Of a stretch of 64,000 bases of DNA, positions 34,972 through 46,319 are shown piece by piece (the first letter of the stretch is position 1; every line of letters starts with the position of its first letter). Made by a program: the position numbers and the translations under genes. Location: NCBI GenBank assembly GCA_031308135.1, contig JAHLJT010003656.1, positions 51,809,665-51,873,664 on the forward strand, read 5' to 3'. Below the pieces are notes generated by a model. The model made no database searches. It saw nothing but the letters and a program-made list of their open reading frames with translations, and was not told where the DNA came from. The DNA is from Acheta domesticus (taxonomy: Eukaryota > Arthropoda > Insecta > Orthoptera > Gryllidae).

Positions 34972-35248
34972 CTCACGCGCCCGCTCACGCGCCCGCTCAC
35001 GCGCCCGCTCACGCGCCCGCTCACGCGCCCGCTCACGCGCCCGCTCACGCGCCCGCTCACCCATCCGCTCACCCATCCGCTCACCCGCACGCTCACCCGC
35101 ACGCTCACCCGCACGCTCACCCGCACGCTCACCCGCACGCTCACCCGTCCGCTCACCCGTCCGCTCACCCGTCCGCTCACCCGTCCGCTCACCCGTCCGC
35201 TCACCCGTCCGCTCACCCGTCCGCTCACCCGTCCGCTCACCCGTCCGC
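34972..35248 (+). repeat. 12-bp minisatellite, 23 units in four homogeneous blocks
   Basis: Period 12 throughout, in four successive blocks: seven CTCACGCGCCCG, two CTCACCCATCCG, five CTCACCCGCACG and nine CTCACCCGTCCG. Downstream to about 35450 the array decays into degenerate CTCACCCG-like sequence. All frames are open because the unit lacks stops, so the apparent proteins are artefacts. Confidence 0.95.
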
Positions 35249-35790
35249 TAGTTCACATGGACGTTCACCCGCTCCCTCGACGGCTCGGCATCCCGCTCGG
35301 TCGTCCGTCATCTCACTCGCCCGCTCACCCGCTCGCTCACACTAGCTCATTTGATCGCTCGTCCGCTCACCCGTCCCTCGACGGCTCAGTCTCCTGCCCG
35401 CTCACCTCTTCACTCGTTCACTCACCCGCTCGCTCGCTCATCTGTTTGCTACGTGCTTACTCTCCTGCTCGCCCACCGCCTTGTCGTCGCCGCCGCTTCC
35501 TCCGCCGCGGAGCCTAATTGCGCGCGGCGCCGCCGGCCGTGGCCGCTGCCTCGCGGCCAATTATTCCGCGCTCTTTGGCCCCCACCAGCACCGCCCCCGC
35601 CGCCCCCGCCTCGCCCCCTCCCGCCCCCGACCCGCCCCCTCCCGCCCCCGACCCGCCCCCTCCCGCCTCCGCCCCGCCCCCCCCCGCACTGACCGCCACG
35701 CGCCGCTGCCACTCGCAACGACGTGGCCCTCAGCGTCCTCGGGTGCCTAGGCAACGAATGCCAACTACGTAGGACGTCCGGAAAGTAGTA
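35249..35790. other. Degenerate repeat decay and GC-rich block
   Basis: Remnants of the 12-mer, then a CpG/C-rich stretch at 35465-35750 with about three CCCGCCCCCGACCCGCCCC-like units. No protein recognised. Confidence 0.5.
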
Positions 35791-36461
35791 GGGGACACCG
35801 GGGCTAGTTGGGACAATTTTAATTTATTTAATTTTTGGAGGTGTATGGACCATAATTTAAAACTTAAAATAAATGGAACAAATAGAATGTGCCTTTGTAT
35901 AAATTTCAATATTATTGTATTTAAAATACTTAAAGTTTTTAATGACATATAAACAATTTTATGCAGCAGTGCACTTTGTCACAACCTGCCCCTCTACGGA
36001 GCTAGTGACTGGACTGGGCACGTTGTGATACATTAAAAAGAAACTAGAAGATTGTTATATTTCCTGTGTGCCTTAGAACCTGTCACAACTAGCCCCGAGA
36101 GATACTAATATGAATTTTCGTTTTTATTTCATGTTATTTTGGCATTCATATAAACCAGAAACACATCAAGTGATAGCTTTAAAAGTAAGTTTTTTAATGA
36201 TACTAAGTGGTTGAATAAACCTGCAATTCATTGCTGCTAAGGTTGACTGGAACAATCCGATAGATTTTTACTTCACTACGTGTAAAGCACAAAATGTTCG
36301 TCAATAGGTAAATCAAGCAACGGGTCCCGCAGCAACTCAAATAGCAGACTTAGGCAAAGGTTGAAACGTGCATGTAAACTTTCACGATCTGAGCTCAATT
36401 GGGTCGCTCAGTAAACACGATGTCACAAATTGCCCCTGTCACATCTAGCCCCGGTCTCCAC
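35791..36461. mobile_element. TA-flanked TIR element (671 bp), superfamily unassigned
   Basis: The left end GGGGACACCGGGGCTAGTTG and the right end read inward, GTGGAGACCGGGGCTAGATG, match at 21 of the first 25 positions. TA flanks both sides (35789-35790, 36462-36463). The motif GTCACAAC..GCCCC recurs inside near 35970 and 36080 and again beside the right end, like subterminal binding repeats. No transposase frame is present. Confidence 0.78.
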
Positions 36462-37110
36462 TACCCGTTTGTACCGCATGGAGCGCCGGTCAGTACAGTA
36501 GCCGCCAGACTCGTATATGTGGGGAATAAGTCTCCCTGTAAAAGGGCAGTCTGTTCAGAAGCAAGTTTGCGTCATAAGCATTCTATGTTTCTGTTGCTTC
36601 CAAACATTTGTGGTGCGGCGAGCGTGAAAGCGGTCGGGGAACATTTCCAGCAACGAATTTTCACTCCAAAAAGTTATGAAGGAAAGAGAAGTACGAGTAT
36701 ACTTGCTGGCTATTGCTATCAACCGCCAGAGATTTTTCTGAATTGGAATAAAGGAAAGGAAAGAGTAGACGATTATAATGAAGGTAAAGGATCGTGTATA
36801 TCACAATCCATGTCAGAAATCATATTTTCTTGCGAACATGACTACTGCTGGCACTATTGAAGCCAGAAGCAAATTGACATTTTCTTTGGCGTATTCATGT
36901 TCAAATGTCCACTGCATAAGTCACGATAATTTTCATTTACACCGCACATTAAAATGTAAAATTTGTTGCCCACTTTGACATATTGGTCGCCATGAACACG
37001 TGGAAGCCGAGAGTAATTATGTGGTACGGTGAAGAACTATTTAATGATTCAATTTTCAGAATAAATCCCTCTGGATGAGACACATGGGAAAAAGCACCAG
37101 TCGTGTGGTA
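36462..37110. other. Unassigned DNA
   Basis: A plus-strand frame at 36399-36860 begins inside the upstream TIR element and has no recognised domain. Considered non-coding. Confidence 0.4.
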
Positions 37111-37444
37111 TGAATTAAATCAGAAATTAATTTAAGACGTGCTTATTAAATACATGTTCGCGTATTTATTAAATAAATACTTTGAGAATCTGACGTATAT
37201 ATATGGTTATAAATAAGACTGAAAACAGTACAATCAAAATCAAGTAAATTACTTAAAAACAATTTGAATGTTTTGTTAATTGTTTCAAGATATTGGGATG
37301 AACGTTTCACCAAACTATTCAGTACATAGGGACTCATCAGCTGTACTGATTAGCTTTTTTGTATCATTCTTGTATTTTAAAGATATTGGACTGACTTCTT
37401 TTTTAATGTAAAACGTTCCCTTTTTACATGAATATATAGGTCTT
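37111..37444 (+). repeat. Dispersed direct repeat R4, copy 1
   Basis: Close match (roughly 85-90% by eye) to 40213-40551, same orientation, 3.1 kb apart. Shared blocks include AAGACTGAAAACAGTACAA, AATCAAGTAAATTACTTAAA, a TCATCAGCTGTACTGATTA block and CGTTCCCTTTTTACATGAAT. No TG..CA ends, TIRs or target duplication were recognised. Confidence 0.85.
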
Positions 37445-38908
37445 AGGATCGCCTGGCACATTGCAAGGGGACCAAGCGGATGAGTACGAGTTGTTGTACG
37501 CTAACCACAGATGTATTAAGCAGCGAATGTACTTCACACTTTCTTCAATGAACATTGCTGTCTTTTGCATCAATTTCATAGATCCTGCGATAGCAGTTGC
37601 TGCTTCTCCGAAATGTCACAGCACTTTTGGATAAACGGTGAATAAATGGATCAGTGAGTGATGATGATCATGAGGTTGGAGCTTTGGGGGCGGGAAAAAG
37701 GGAAACGTGAATGCTGCAGGCATAGTTGCAATAACTCTATTTTCCTAACACGTTAGGCTTAAGACAATGGGCATTCAAACCGAGGAGCTTAAGGTGGAAT
37801 TTAGTGTTTCATGTTCACGTCAGAATTTTCTTTTTTAGTTTCATTCATGTATTAACAAAAATTAAATTAAATTCCGTTATTTTCTTAGATATCCTGATAA
37901 TGCCTGCAGTACAGTTTACTGCTGCAATTACGTCACGCACAGAAAGAGCGGTCTCTAATTATTATATTCAAGGATCTGACATAGCAACGTTCTACTGTTC
38001 GGTAATAAAGAGCTTGTTAGAAAAACCTTGAAGACGTTCGTACTATGATAGTCGTTTTATTATAGGACGTCGCATCCGCGTTCCTATTACAATATTTAAG
38101 TGAGTAAATAAAGATATGGAATCCGTTTAAAATGAAGAAAACTTAAATGTGCAAAAGCCGTGAACAGCTTGAGAAATTGCCATCGTTATAAACGGTAGAT
38201 ACTAGTTTTTCCCTTCTGTTTCTGTGTGTTATTTTCACTACTTTCTACGCGAGATCTTACGTGTTCACTTTCACATCCAGTCGCTTGAAAATTGACATCG
38301 GACGTCATAGGACAACTTGCATTCTGGGGAATAATTACTGAAATAATTTTGATAATTTTAATGTATCATTCTTTGTTGATGGATGATTCTAGACGTTTTG
38401 TGTACTTACTGATTTTTCCAAAATACTCACTTTAAAGGTTTCTGGTGTGAGGAATAAAACATATCAATATGCTTGACGTGCCATTCCTTCCCTTTCTTAA
38501 TCAGATGCATATTTGGCCTGCCATTCGTCAGTGTCGGATGTGTTGAACTAGTTCCCATACATTCACTCTTCATTCTTCAGTCGCATTCTCACCTTTACAG
38601 TTTGAGACATAACGAATTGCTCTTCTTCTTCAGTGAGTAATTGATATTCTCAACTCCTGGTTAGTGTCTTGCGTAAGACAAAAAAGCGTAAGACACAGTG
38701 CGATAATGACAAATGCGACATAATAGTGCGATCACTTTCTTCACAATTCGGACAACCGAGAGCTACGTGTTAAGATAACTTAATTGTAAATATATAATTG
38801 TCGTCTTTCCCGTCACCTTGCTGGAAGCTATTATGCTCGGATAATATGTTCCGCAGTCGTATAGAATCCAAATAGTGACCATGTTACTAAGTAGTAATGC
38901 GTTTTAAT
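37445..38908. other. Unassigned AT-rich DNA
   Basis: No gene recognised. CAATTCGGACAACCGAGAG near 38744 resembles the pogo-like terminus at 32930 but no partner end was found. Confidence 0.4.
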
Positions 38909-39045
38909 AATTAAATTTGTTCAAAGAATTGGCCGGGATTCGTTGGTTGACTTGGTAGCTTAATGGTCAGAACAGCTGGGCGTAAACCAGAAGGCTCGGG
39001 TTCGAATCCCGGTCGGGCCGACCAATTCTTTGAACTAATTTAATT
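38909..39045. mobile_element. Foldback element with tRNA-like core
   Basis: Arms 38909-38932 and 39022-39045 are reverse complements at 23 of 24 positions. After a 9-base bulge on the right side, pairing continues with CCGGGATTCG (38933-38942) against CGAATCCCGG (39003-39012). That gives a 34-bp stem closing a 60-base loop. The loop and right stem hold the tRNA-like sequence annotated separately. It may be a small MITE, or a tRNA-derived foldback. Confidence 0.75.
38949..39020 (+). tRNA. tRNA-like sequence, probably a pseudogene
   Basis: The 72 bases fit a cloverleaf loosely. The D-arm region carries A-box-like TAGCTTAATGG. A 4-bp anticodon stem CTGG/CCAG closes a 7-base loop GCGTAAA. The T arm is TCGGG-TTCGAAT-CCCGG with a canonical B box GGTTCGAATCC (38999-39009). 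The acceptor GACTTGG/TCGGGCC pairs with several G-U and one mismatch. Base 33 is C instead of the near-invariant U, and the nominal anticodon would be GTA without the intron usual for eukaryotic tRNA-Tyr. The T arm also pairs with the foldback left arm. A functional tRNA is therefore unlikely. Confidence 0.45.
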
Positions 39046-39439
39046 GCTCCTAAATACTCATCATGAATTCGAAACCTTTTATCTCAGGAAAAATCTGCCC
39101 TGCAGAGTAAGCGAAAAGCTCAAAACTTTGAAGTTAAATGCTTGACTTACCTCGCGTGGATGATTTTCATGAAGTTTTGCCCAATGCCAAACCGGCTTTT
39201 GACGGTCAGGTGCTTGTAAATTTAGCACTCTTTTTTATGATAACGCTAAATTTCCCGTGTGTTTCGTACGTAGGATTTATAACGAGATTTATTTTACCTT
39301 GGGAATACAGTTTTGTAGGTGGGGGACGCTAACCTCGGTATTAATCCTAATCTTATACAAATCCTATAAACTACTATATACATTTGCGGTGGGCAATTGA
39401 CGACTGGGCAATCTACACCAAATGGAGTTGTATTGGTGC
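39046..39439. other. Unassigned DNA
   Basis: AT-rich; nothing recognised. Confidence 0.4.
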
Positions 39440-40060
39440 TGAACTTGATGTAGGGCGCGTTGAAGCGCGAAGAGCGAGGCTGGCGCGGGGCGGCGGGTGA
39501 GCTGTGGGCTAATGGGCGACGGGCCTCTCCCGGGCGGAGACAGGGGCCGGGCGGCGGCTACGGCTGCTAGCAACATGCGAAACCGCAGATAGCAGGCAAC
39601 CGCTGACGCCCCGCCCCTCCCCGCCCCGCCCCTACCTGCCCCGCTCCTCACTGCCCCGCTCCTCACTGCCCCGCCCCACACCACCTCGCCCCCGTACCAC
39701 CCCGCCCCGCCACTCCCTGACCGCCTTGCGCTGCTCCCCTCCCCGCCTCGTCCCTCTTCGCCTCTCCCGCTCATCCCCACCCCTCTCCACTCCGCTCCCT
39801 CCCGCCCCACCCCGCATCTCTCCGCCCGGCCCCATCCCCTCCCCACCACTCTCCGCCCCGCCCCGCCCCACCCCCCTCCCCGCCCCGCCCCGCCCCTCCC
39901 CGCCCCTCCCCGCCCCCCCCCCGCCCCGCCCCGCCCCGCTCGCCACAAGCCGCCGTGCCAAGGCACACGCCCCGCCGCCCGCCACGCCAGGCGTCGGCAG
40001 CGCCCCCTCCGCAGAGCCAGCCTAACAGCTCAGGTTCGCTTACGGCTGTTCGCAACAACT
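39440..40060. repeat. C-rich GC block / minisatellite
   Basis: CpG-rich start, then CCCCGCCCC-type short tandem units at 39600-39945, including two close CTGCCCCGCTCCTCA units near 39637. The minus strand is G-run-rich. Gly/Arg and Pro/Ser frames are artefacts. Confidence 0.8.
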
Positions 40061-40212
40061 CTTTTCATTCGGGGGCTCCGAGCAACGGAGCAGAGCACAA
40101 CTTCCGCGCATTGCCCGCGATTCGTTCCTTGTCTCCTCCACAATTCACTACCTGTTGTCATATTTTCTGTGGTTCAACAGTAGTAAAATACACACGTGCA
40201 AATTGGCAATTA
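40061..40212. other. Spacer
   Basis: Short transition to AT-rich sequence; nothing recognised. Confidence 0.3.
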
Positions 40213-40551
40213 TGAATTAAGTTAGAAATGAATTTAAGACTTTTTTATTAAATACACGTACGTGTAATATATTTATTAAATAAATACTTTAAGATTTTGA
40301 CGTATTTATATGAATATAAATAAGACTGAAAACAGTACAAACAAAATCAAGTAAATTACTTAAAAACAATTCGAATGTTTTGTTAATTGTTTCAAGATAT
40401 TAGGATGAACGTTTCACCAAACCAATCAGTACATAGGGATTCATCAGCTGTACTGATTACCTTTTTTATATCATTCTTTTATTTTAAAGATATTGCACTA
40501 ACTTCTGTTTTAATGGAAAACGTTCCCTTTTTACATGAATACATAGGTCTT
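40213..40551 (+). repeat. Dispersed direct repeat R4, copy 2
   Basis: Partner of 37111-37444. Sequence outside both copies differs, so the unit ends near TGAATTAA on the left and AGGTCTT on the right. Confidence 0.85.
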
Positions 40552-41393
40552 CAGAAGACAAATTCAGCAATATTACATATGATAGTACTTGAATTATCCT
40601 GGTGAGTTTTGAAATGTGGTGTTAAAGCAAATTCGCAAGATCGTGCGCGGCTAGATTTATAAACATTTTCACGGCATCTTTTGTTCGCCGAATCAAAACA
40701 CCACGAATGAAGATGTCTAGAGTGTGATGTGTCCTCTGAATGACAATCGACCCCACGGTACACTAGTATTAAAGGGACGGTCTATAAATGGCGAGAGTTA
40801 AGTTTGACGCATGTGGAGTGACGCAGTGACGCAGAGATTTGTGGCTCTACGGTCCGTCGTTTTTGCGGCCAGTTGGTGTATAAACTTTTAGAAAATTTGT
40901 GACCCATATGAGTTGTTATCAACAAAGTATTTTTAGTAAAAGTCGTTGCGTGTTATTAATGGTTTATGAGAAATTCACGTGTAAGTACTGGAGGAAAATG
41001 AGTGGTAACATTTAAAAATATTTAGGGTCATTCTCTCAATTACTGAAGAAGTTGCAACTCAGTTAATATTCCCTTGCTCACGAATAGCCGGATTTTTACT
41101 ACGAAGCAGAGAAAAGTACTTGTGTATATTTGCTGCCTTTCGCAGTTCTTCTGAATCCGTTCAAAGTAGGGGCAACGCGCTGGCCGTGGTAATTGCCACA
41201 AAATGATTCAAAAAATAAGCAACCTTATATTTACTGTGTAGAGTATTTCGCAAGACTTACACTACCACACGTGATACAAGTAAGCCCTTATTAACATCCG
41301 AAATTGTTTAAATCTACGTGATGAACGATTCTGCTAATGAGAACGTGCCGATGATTTCCTTGTCACTTTAGCTGATTCTTTTGAGCCAAAAGC
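40552..41393. other. Unassigned DNA
   Basis: Mixed composition, no recognised feature. Confidence 0.4.
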
Positions 41394-41428
41394 ACCGGGA
41401 GAGGTGGCTCAGCGCATCAACTGACCGC
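41394..41428 (+). mobile_element. SINE-A head fragment (35 bp)
   Basis: ACCGGGAGAGGTGGCTCAGC then GCATCAACTGACC closely matches the first bases of the copy at 7763, after which homology stops. It is either a deletion remnant or a template-switch product. It helps fix the 5' end of the family at ACCGGGAGAG. Confidence 0.75.
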
Positions 41429-41918
41429 GCCGTCCCCACAAACGTTTAAAGAAACAGTTTGGAGCCGTGTTTCAGAAAAACTTGTTTTTGTTATATTTTA
41501 TGACGACACATATTGCACGCAGTATTACGCGAAAAGTATTAACATTTTAAAAAAATGTACATGACCGTCATTATAGGGAACAAATTTTATTTGAAGGAAA
41601 AATCTCTATCTTCAATTTTGTGGTTGTAGGAAACGCCTAAAAATTTCAAACTTACGCAATTTTGGAAAATTCAGAGTTAACCGTGAAAATGTAACCTACG
41701 CCACCATTATAAGTGTATTTTACTCTATTTGTACAAGAAAAAAAATTGGAGCCGTTTTTGAGAAAAATTTGAAAATGTCCCAGGGACTTCTTGTACAACA
41801 CCCCCAAATTTTAAAGAATATTTTTCAAATCTTAAAGCTTTGACTCGAGGCAGATGGACAGGAGTTCTTCAATTGGAAAAAAATCCTACGCATAGTTTTG
41901 GCGCTGGTAGTGTTCACA
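41429..41918. other. Unassigned AT-rich DNA
   Basis: Contains a loosely repeated TTGGAGCCGT..TTCAGAAAAA motif (near 41459 and 41747). No gene. Confidence 0.35.
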
Positions 41919-41950
41919 TACACACACACACACACACGCACACGCACACA
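41919..41950. repeat. (CA)n microsatellite followed by CGGACGGATGGACG
   Basis: A dinucleotide run grading into GGACG-like units. Confidence 0.9.
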
Positions 41951-44900
41951 CGGACGGATGGACGTTTTGAAAAGAATCACTTTTTCGGTATCACGGAACT
42001 CCAAAACGTGTATTTCTGTTGAAATCTCGAAATCGATTTTCCGCAGAATTACATAACGTTCCCTTTACTGCGTATATTACTCCGTATATACGTATGTATA
42101 CGGGAAAGTAAAAATACTGTTCATTAATTCCGCTCACTAATCATCACTGTATATGCAAGTCCAACTTGGGTAATATTGTTCTGTTATTTTCTCAAAATCC
42201 AGTAATGATTTGTTATGGCACGTTAAAAACTAGTTAAATCAAAGTTAATAAAATAGTATAGTAGATTTTATTATGTTAGATAGTAATTTGAACTCATAAT
42301 GTGTACACAAAATATCCCAGTAAGGTACGTAATTGTCACAAAAACTCCAGTGTACTTACATCGCATTTTTTGATGGTTTATTCAAACACAAGAAATACAA
42401 TACCAAGCTCTTATTCCTAAAACCATGCAAACTGTCTGTCAACAACACTAGGCCCTAAAACTTGTTCAGTATTTTCACCAAAATGGGCCTTTCCTGATTG
42501 ACCTAATTAATGCCGCGACCCCTTGATTGTGAAACATCATTAATTTTTTGATACTTTATAATAGTTAGTTATAATAGTTAAGTTTTCTGAAAAGTCTACT
42601 TACGAAAATGGAAAATCAAAAAAAAATTGATTTTTATTTAACCTCTAAATGTTTGAAAATTGCGAAGGTAAATGTAAAGTGCGATCACCTCAAATATATA
42701 CATACTTTCGTATTTTGTAAAAGCTTCAAATTATTCATTCTTTAAAACCTTCAAAAATAAATGGCTTCCTTTTAGAATCCAGGTGCTCCTTCTTCAAAAG
42801 AGCTCCATCGTACGACATATGTCGTCTGGAACTTTCGGGAAAATGACGCGAGTAAATTGTGTCATTCTCTCGCCAGACTTTCTCTTTCCCCTGCCAAAAA
42901 CGCGTTACCCAAATGCAGGCAACTAAGCGCAGCTTCTTTGAGGCAAAAGTCAACCGGTTCTCTTTTGACCATCCCAAACTTAGAAAACTGGAGTCGTAAT
43001 ACACAGTGACTACTACAGTATTATATTTGAACTACCTGGTATGGGGTTGCAATAAATTAGTTAAAACTTAATCACGTGGATTATCATAATATATAACCTC
43101 TATCTCTCGAGAAAAAAATACTTTGCTCTTTCTGACGAAGAGATCATCAATTGTTAAAGCCAAAGATTTGAATATTAATGGATGATGCAAATAATCAAAA
43201 ATCATTTAGGACCATATAATTCAAATCTTCACATTTGTTTTTAGTCTTATGTTAACCTGTACGCGTACACGGTTGTTCCAACAAAAAAGTAGTGCATCAA
43301 AGTAAATAATTATTTATACTTGTGGAGAAGGTACAGGAGATACAAATTGCACAAATACTTTTAAGAACACTCCTAGTTAAAACACCAGTTTCAAATCAAA
43401 TTTATAATTCTGCAGGGTTTAAAGTGACATAGTTTGTTCTATAAAACCCTATATTGGCTATTCAAAACTACAAGACCTTGGAGTAGAGGTATTAGAATAA
43501 ATAATATGTGAATGTGTTATTCCTTTACGATACAACAGATTCCTTACAGATACAATTAGTTGAACAAACCAAGAATCTAAAATAATGTAATGGTAATGGA
43601 GATAAGGGATAATCATCCACAACAATAAGTTATAATATTTATTTATTACAACGTGCCCAAAGTCAACTTTCGGGAAGTAATCATGCCCAAAGACAACTTT
43701 ACCCAAATTATCCCTTATCTCCCATTACCATTATGGATTACCAAAAGATATCTGCTACCACCACGGAATTTAAAATATAGCAATTTTATAGTTTGTTGAG
43801 GAGGGAGGAGCGATCAATGAAATAAATTCGGGAAATATTTTAAATTCGTCAACGCGTTTTTACTTGCTCCTTATTGTAGAAAATAGGCTCAAAGTCAGCT
43901 TCTGAATCGCCTCGGCTTTCAAACTACTTGCATATATGACGAAACTTAAAATAACGAATTAAACGTAGGAAATGCAAAATGTGATATACGTGCAAGAAGA
44001 TAACACATTTCTTTGAAATGTCCTGCACTTCACTCTCCATATGAATTATGAAACTTACTATGGAAATAATTTGTCAGTTTTTCTCCATTTCAGATCCGGA
44101 TGAAATCAAAATTACACGTAATCACTTCAAATTACTGAACTAGTAAATTACAATTAAGATAAATCAAAGCCGTAAAACCGAAATGTTTTCCAAATGAGGA
44201 TCCTTTCTCCGATAGGGAACAGAAAACAACTCTTATTATCTCATTTAATGGAAATTGCCAAGTCGTTTTACTTCCTAAATACCATTTCTCACTTGCTCTC
44301 ATAGCCCATTATACTCGTTTGCTTATCTGATTTAAGGAAATTTAATATCATTACGACGTAAGTACACAAATTATTTAACGCGAGATGTTATTACCCCAAC
44401 CCAAGAGCGATTCTCTCAACCATCGCAGATCTTGTCTCTAATTGCATTTTGCTTCTTTCCCCAATATCTCAGCCATAATCATCACCAGCATTGTCAAAGG
44501 ATCAATACCATTGTACAACTGACATTTACACCCACTTTACTGTGATTACGCCAGCCTAATTTAAAAGAACAAAACGAATTTGTTCTTTATATGTCCATCG
44601 TTAAATGTCCCTTGTTCATAGGTTGAATCTATAATAACTTATGAGTAATAGAAATTGCGCCAACCCTGAATTACCGTGCAGTACTTCTTTTATACAATAG
44701 TACGTATGATATAATAAATGTCGACAACAGTAAAAACCGACTGTTTTTAATTATGTACCAATTAAGCTTGATCCAGATGTTAATATAAAAAATTTTCGCT
44801 GAAAATGAGGTAAATATTTCACTGGATTCCCGAAACCGTTGTGTACATTTGTGTGTAATCAAGTAAGTTAAATCCTTCGTGTTTCTGAGGAATTGGCGCA

Positions 44901-45171
44901 AGTACATTTAAGAATTTGGGATAATTAATATAAAATAAGTTGTGTTATGTTTACTGACGCAAAAGATTACTTAAAATATTTATGAATGGTAAGATAAGTT
45001 CTCTTGGAAAAAGTACTTTTTACGAATTACCAGCTTATTCAGAGAAGTTTAAGATGTGCAGATGAATAATTTTACGTGATAAAAATCACACCAGCGTATT
45101 CCCAATTAATAATCCAATAAATAATTCCTTCACCGTTTTGGTCCCAGAAGCACAAATTTCTCTAAGAACTT
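41951..45171. other. Long unassigned AT-rich stretch
   Basis: About 3.2 kb with no credible coding frame. A 90-codon minus-strand frame at 42735-43004 and others show no recognised domain. The only structure seen is the inverted repeat at 43582-43735. Confidence 0.45.
43582..43735. repeat. Imperfect inverted repeat with internal tandem duplication
   Basis: The left arm TAATGGTAATGGAGATAAGG, then GATAAT (about 43587-43612), pairs with the right arm ATTATCCCTTATCTCCCATT, then ACCATTAT (43707-43734), with one bulged base. The spacer contains the 19-mers CGTGCCCAAAGTCAACTTT and CATGCCCAAAGACAACTTT in tandem. It could be a tiny MITE or a recombination hairpin. Confidence 0.65.
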
Positions 45172-45382
45172 TTATTTGCATTGTTTTGATTTCGTTGCGA
45201 CCTTTATATTACCGAAATTGTACGCACTTTTCCAAGACTCGAAGCGCTGCTGTAGACTAGGGAAGTCGCTGGTGTCGTTTGTGCACTGCAACTGCACTGG
45301 AATTCCGACGGCCGTGAAATTGGGCTCGGTCGTGGGACCTCTCTCGATACAGGTTGTCGTGATTTGCACCCCAATTCTGTGA
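45172..45382 (-). CDS. Candidate internal exon, unknown protein
   Basis: A sharply GC-richer island of about 200 bp in AT-rich DNA. On the minus strand an AG acceptor-like TTTTTGAATTCACAG ends at about 45383. One frame then reads VQITTTCIERGPTTEPNFTA and GIPVQLQCTNDTSDFPSLQQ in sequence. Possible donors are GTACAA or GTAATA near 45212-45225; otherwise the frame stops at 45172. The peptide has Cys residues and an N-F-T sequon, compatible with a secreted or extracellular protein, but no family was recognised. The composition contrast and splice-like borders are seen; expression is inference. Confidence 0.33.
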
Positions 45383-46319
45383 ATTCAAAAATATGCGTCA
45401 TTCTTCGGTTGAATCAGAAAAAAATATATTTTTCTTTCACAGCTCTTAGAACTATCCTGAGAGAATTGGTTTGCTGTGAGCGCAACCTTCTGGGCGTTAA
45501 AGAAGAAGAGAAATTGTCAGGAAACTAATGTGCGCACGCGAAATGTTTGTCAGGAGAAGGACATTAGAAACATTTGTTAATCTAAACAAGCAGAATATGG
45601 TAATACTTTTTTACCGCCTTAAATGACACATCCTGTATGCGTAGAATACAAACATTTTACACTCGATTAATCCGTTCAGATTTACTCTACATAATGTTGA
45701 GAGTTGTATAGGTAGAGTTCTGAAAATTAAAAACTTCAATTATTGATCGCAAAAATTCGAATAATGAATCTAACAAAAAAGTGAGAATTTATGCCTTTTA
45801 GACAATCGCAGATTGTCTCAATAAAAAATTCAGTTTTTCTACAAGCTCAGATTTGAGAATTCAAGTATTTCATCTTTATCGAATAATAATTTTGAAATCG
45901 CGGTTTTGTTCTGCGGTATTGGGGAGAAATATTAATCTAATAGGTAATTAGATATATTAGTATTATAGTAGATATTAGTCTAATAGCTAATTGATAACAT
46001 TCAAATAACAATACAAGTTGACATCATGTTTCACCACCTTTTTTAAATGTTATATGAAACTCTTGGTAAAGAAAATGGCTATTGTATAGCAAATTTACTC
46101 AGTAAACTGTCATTAACACGAACTTTAAGTGACCGACATAATCGATGTAGATGTTATAAAAATTAGTATAATCCGATTATTATGTATGTATAAATCCACA
46201 TTTGTATATTCCTTTGCCTGGCCAAAAAATGTGTAGTGTTACGGCAAAATTCTCGTTAAGCGAATATGTGCATACTGTATTTGGGTAGGTAGTTGTAAGC
46301 CACGAGTGCAGTATGTTCT
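45383..46319. other. Unassigned AT-rich DNA
   Basis: A local duplication around 45930-45990 (ATTAATCTAATAGGTAATTA then ATTAGTCTAATAGCTAATTG). No gene. Confidence 0.4.

Noticed and set aside
34965..35248. CRISPR-like array
   Set aside because: Contiguous 12-bp units without spacers; a minisatellite in eukaryotic DNA.
34785..35517. Repetitive Pro/His, Thr/Arg and Arg/Ser proteins in three frames
   Set aside because: The 12-bp unit has no stop codon in any frame, so these frames follow from periodicity rather than coding.
37111..40551. LTR retrotransposon interpretation of the R4 repeats
   Set aside because: The interval has no gag-pol similarity, and flank/terminus hallmarks are absent.
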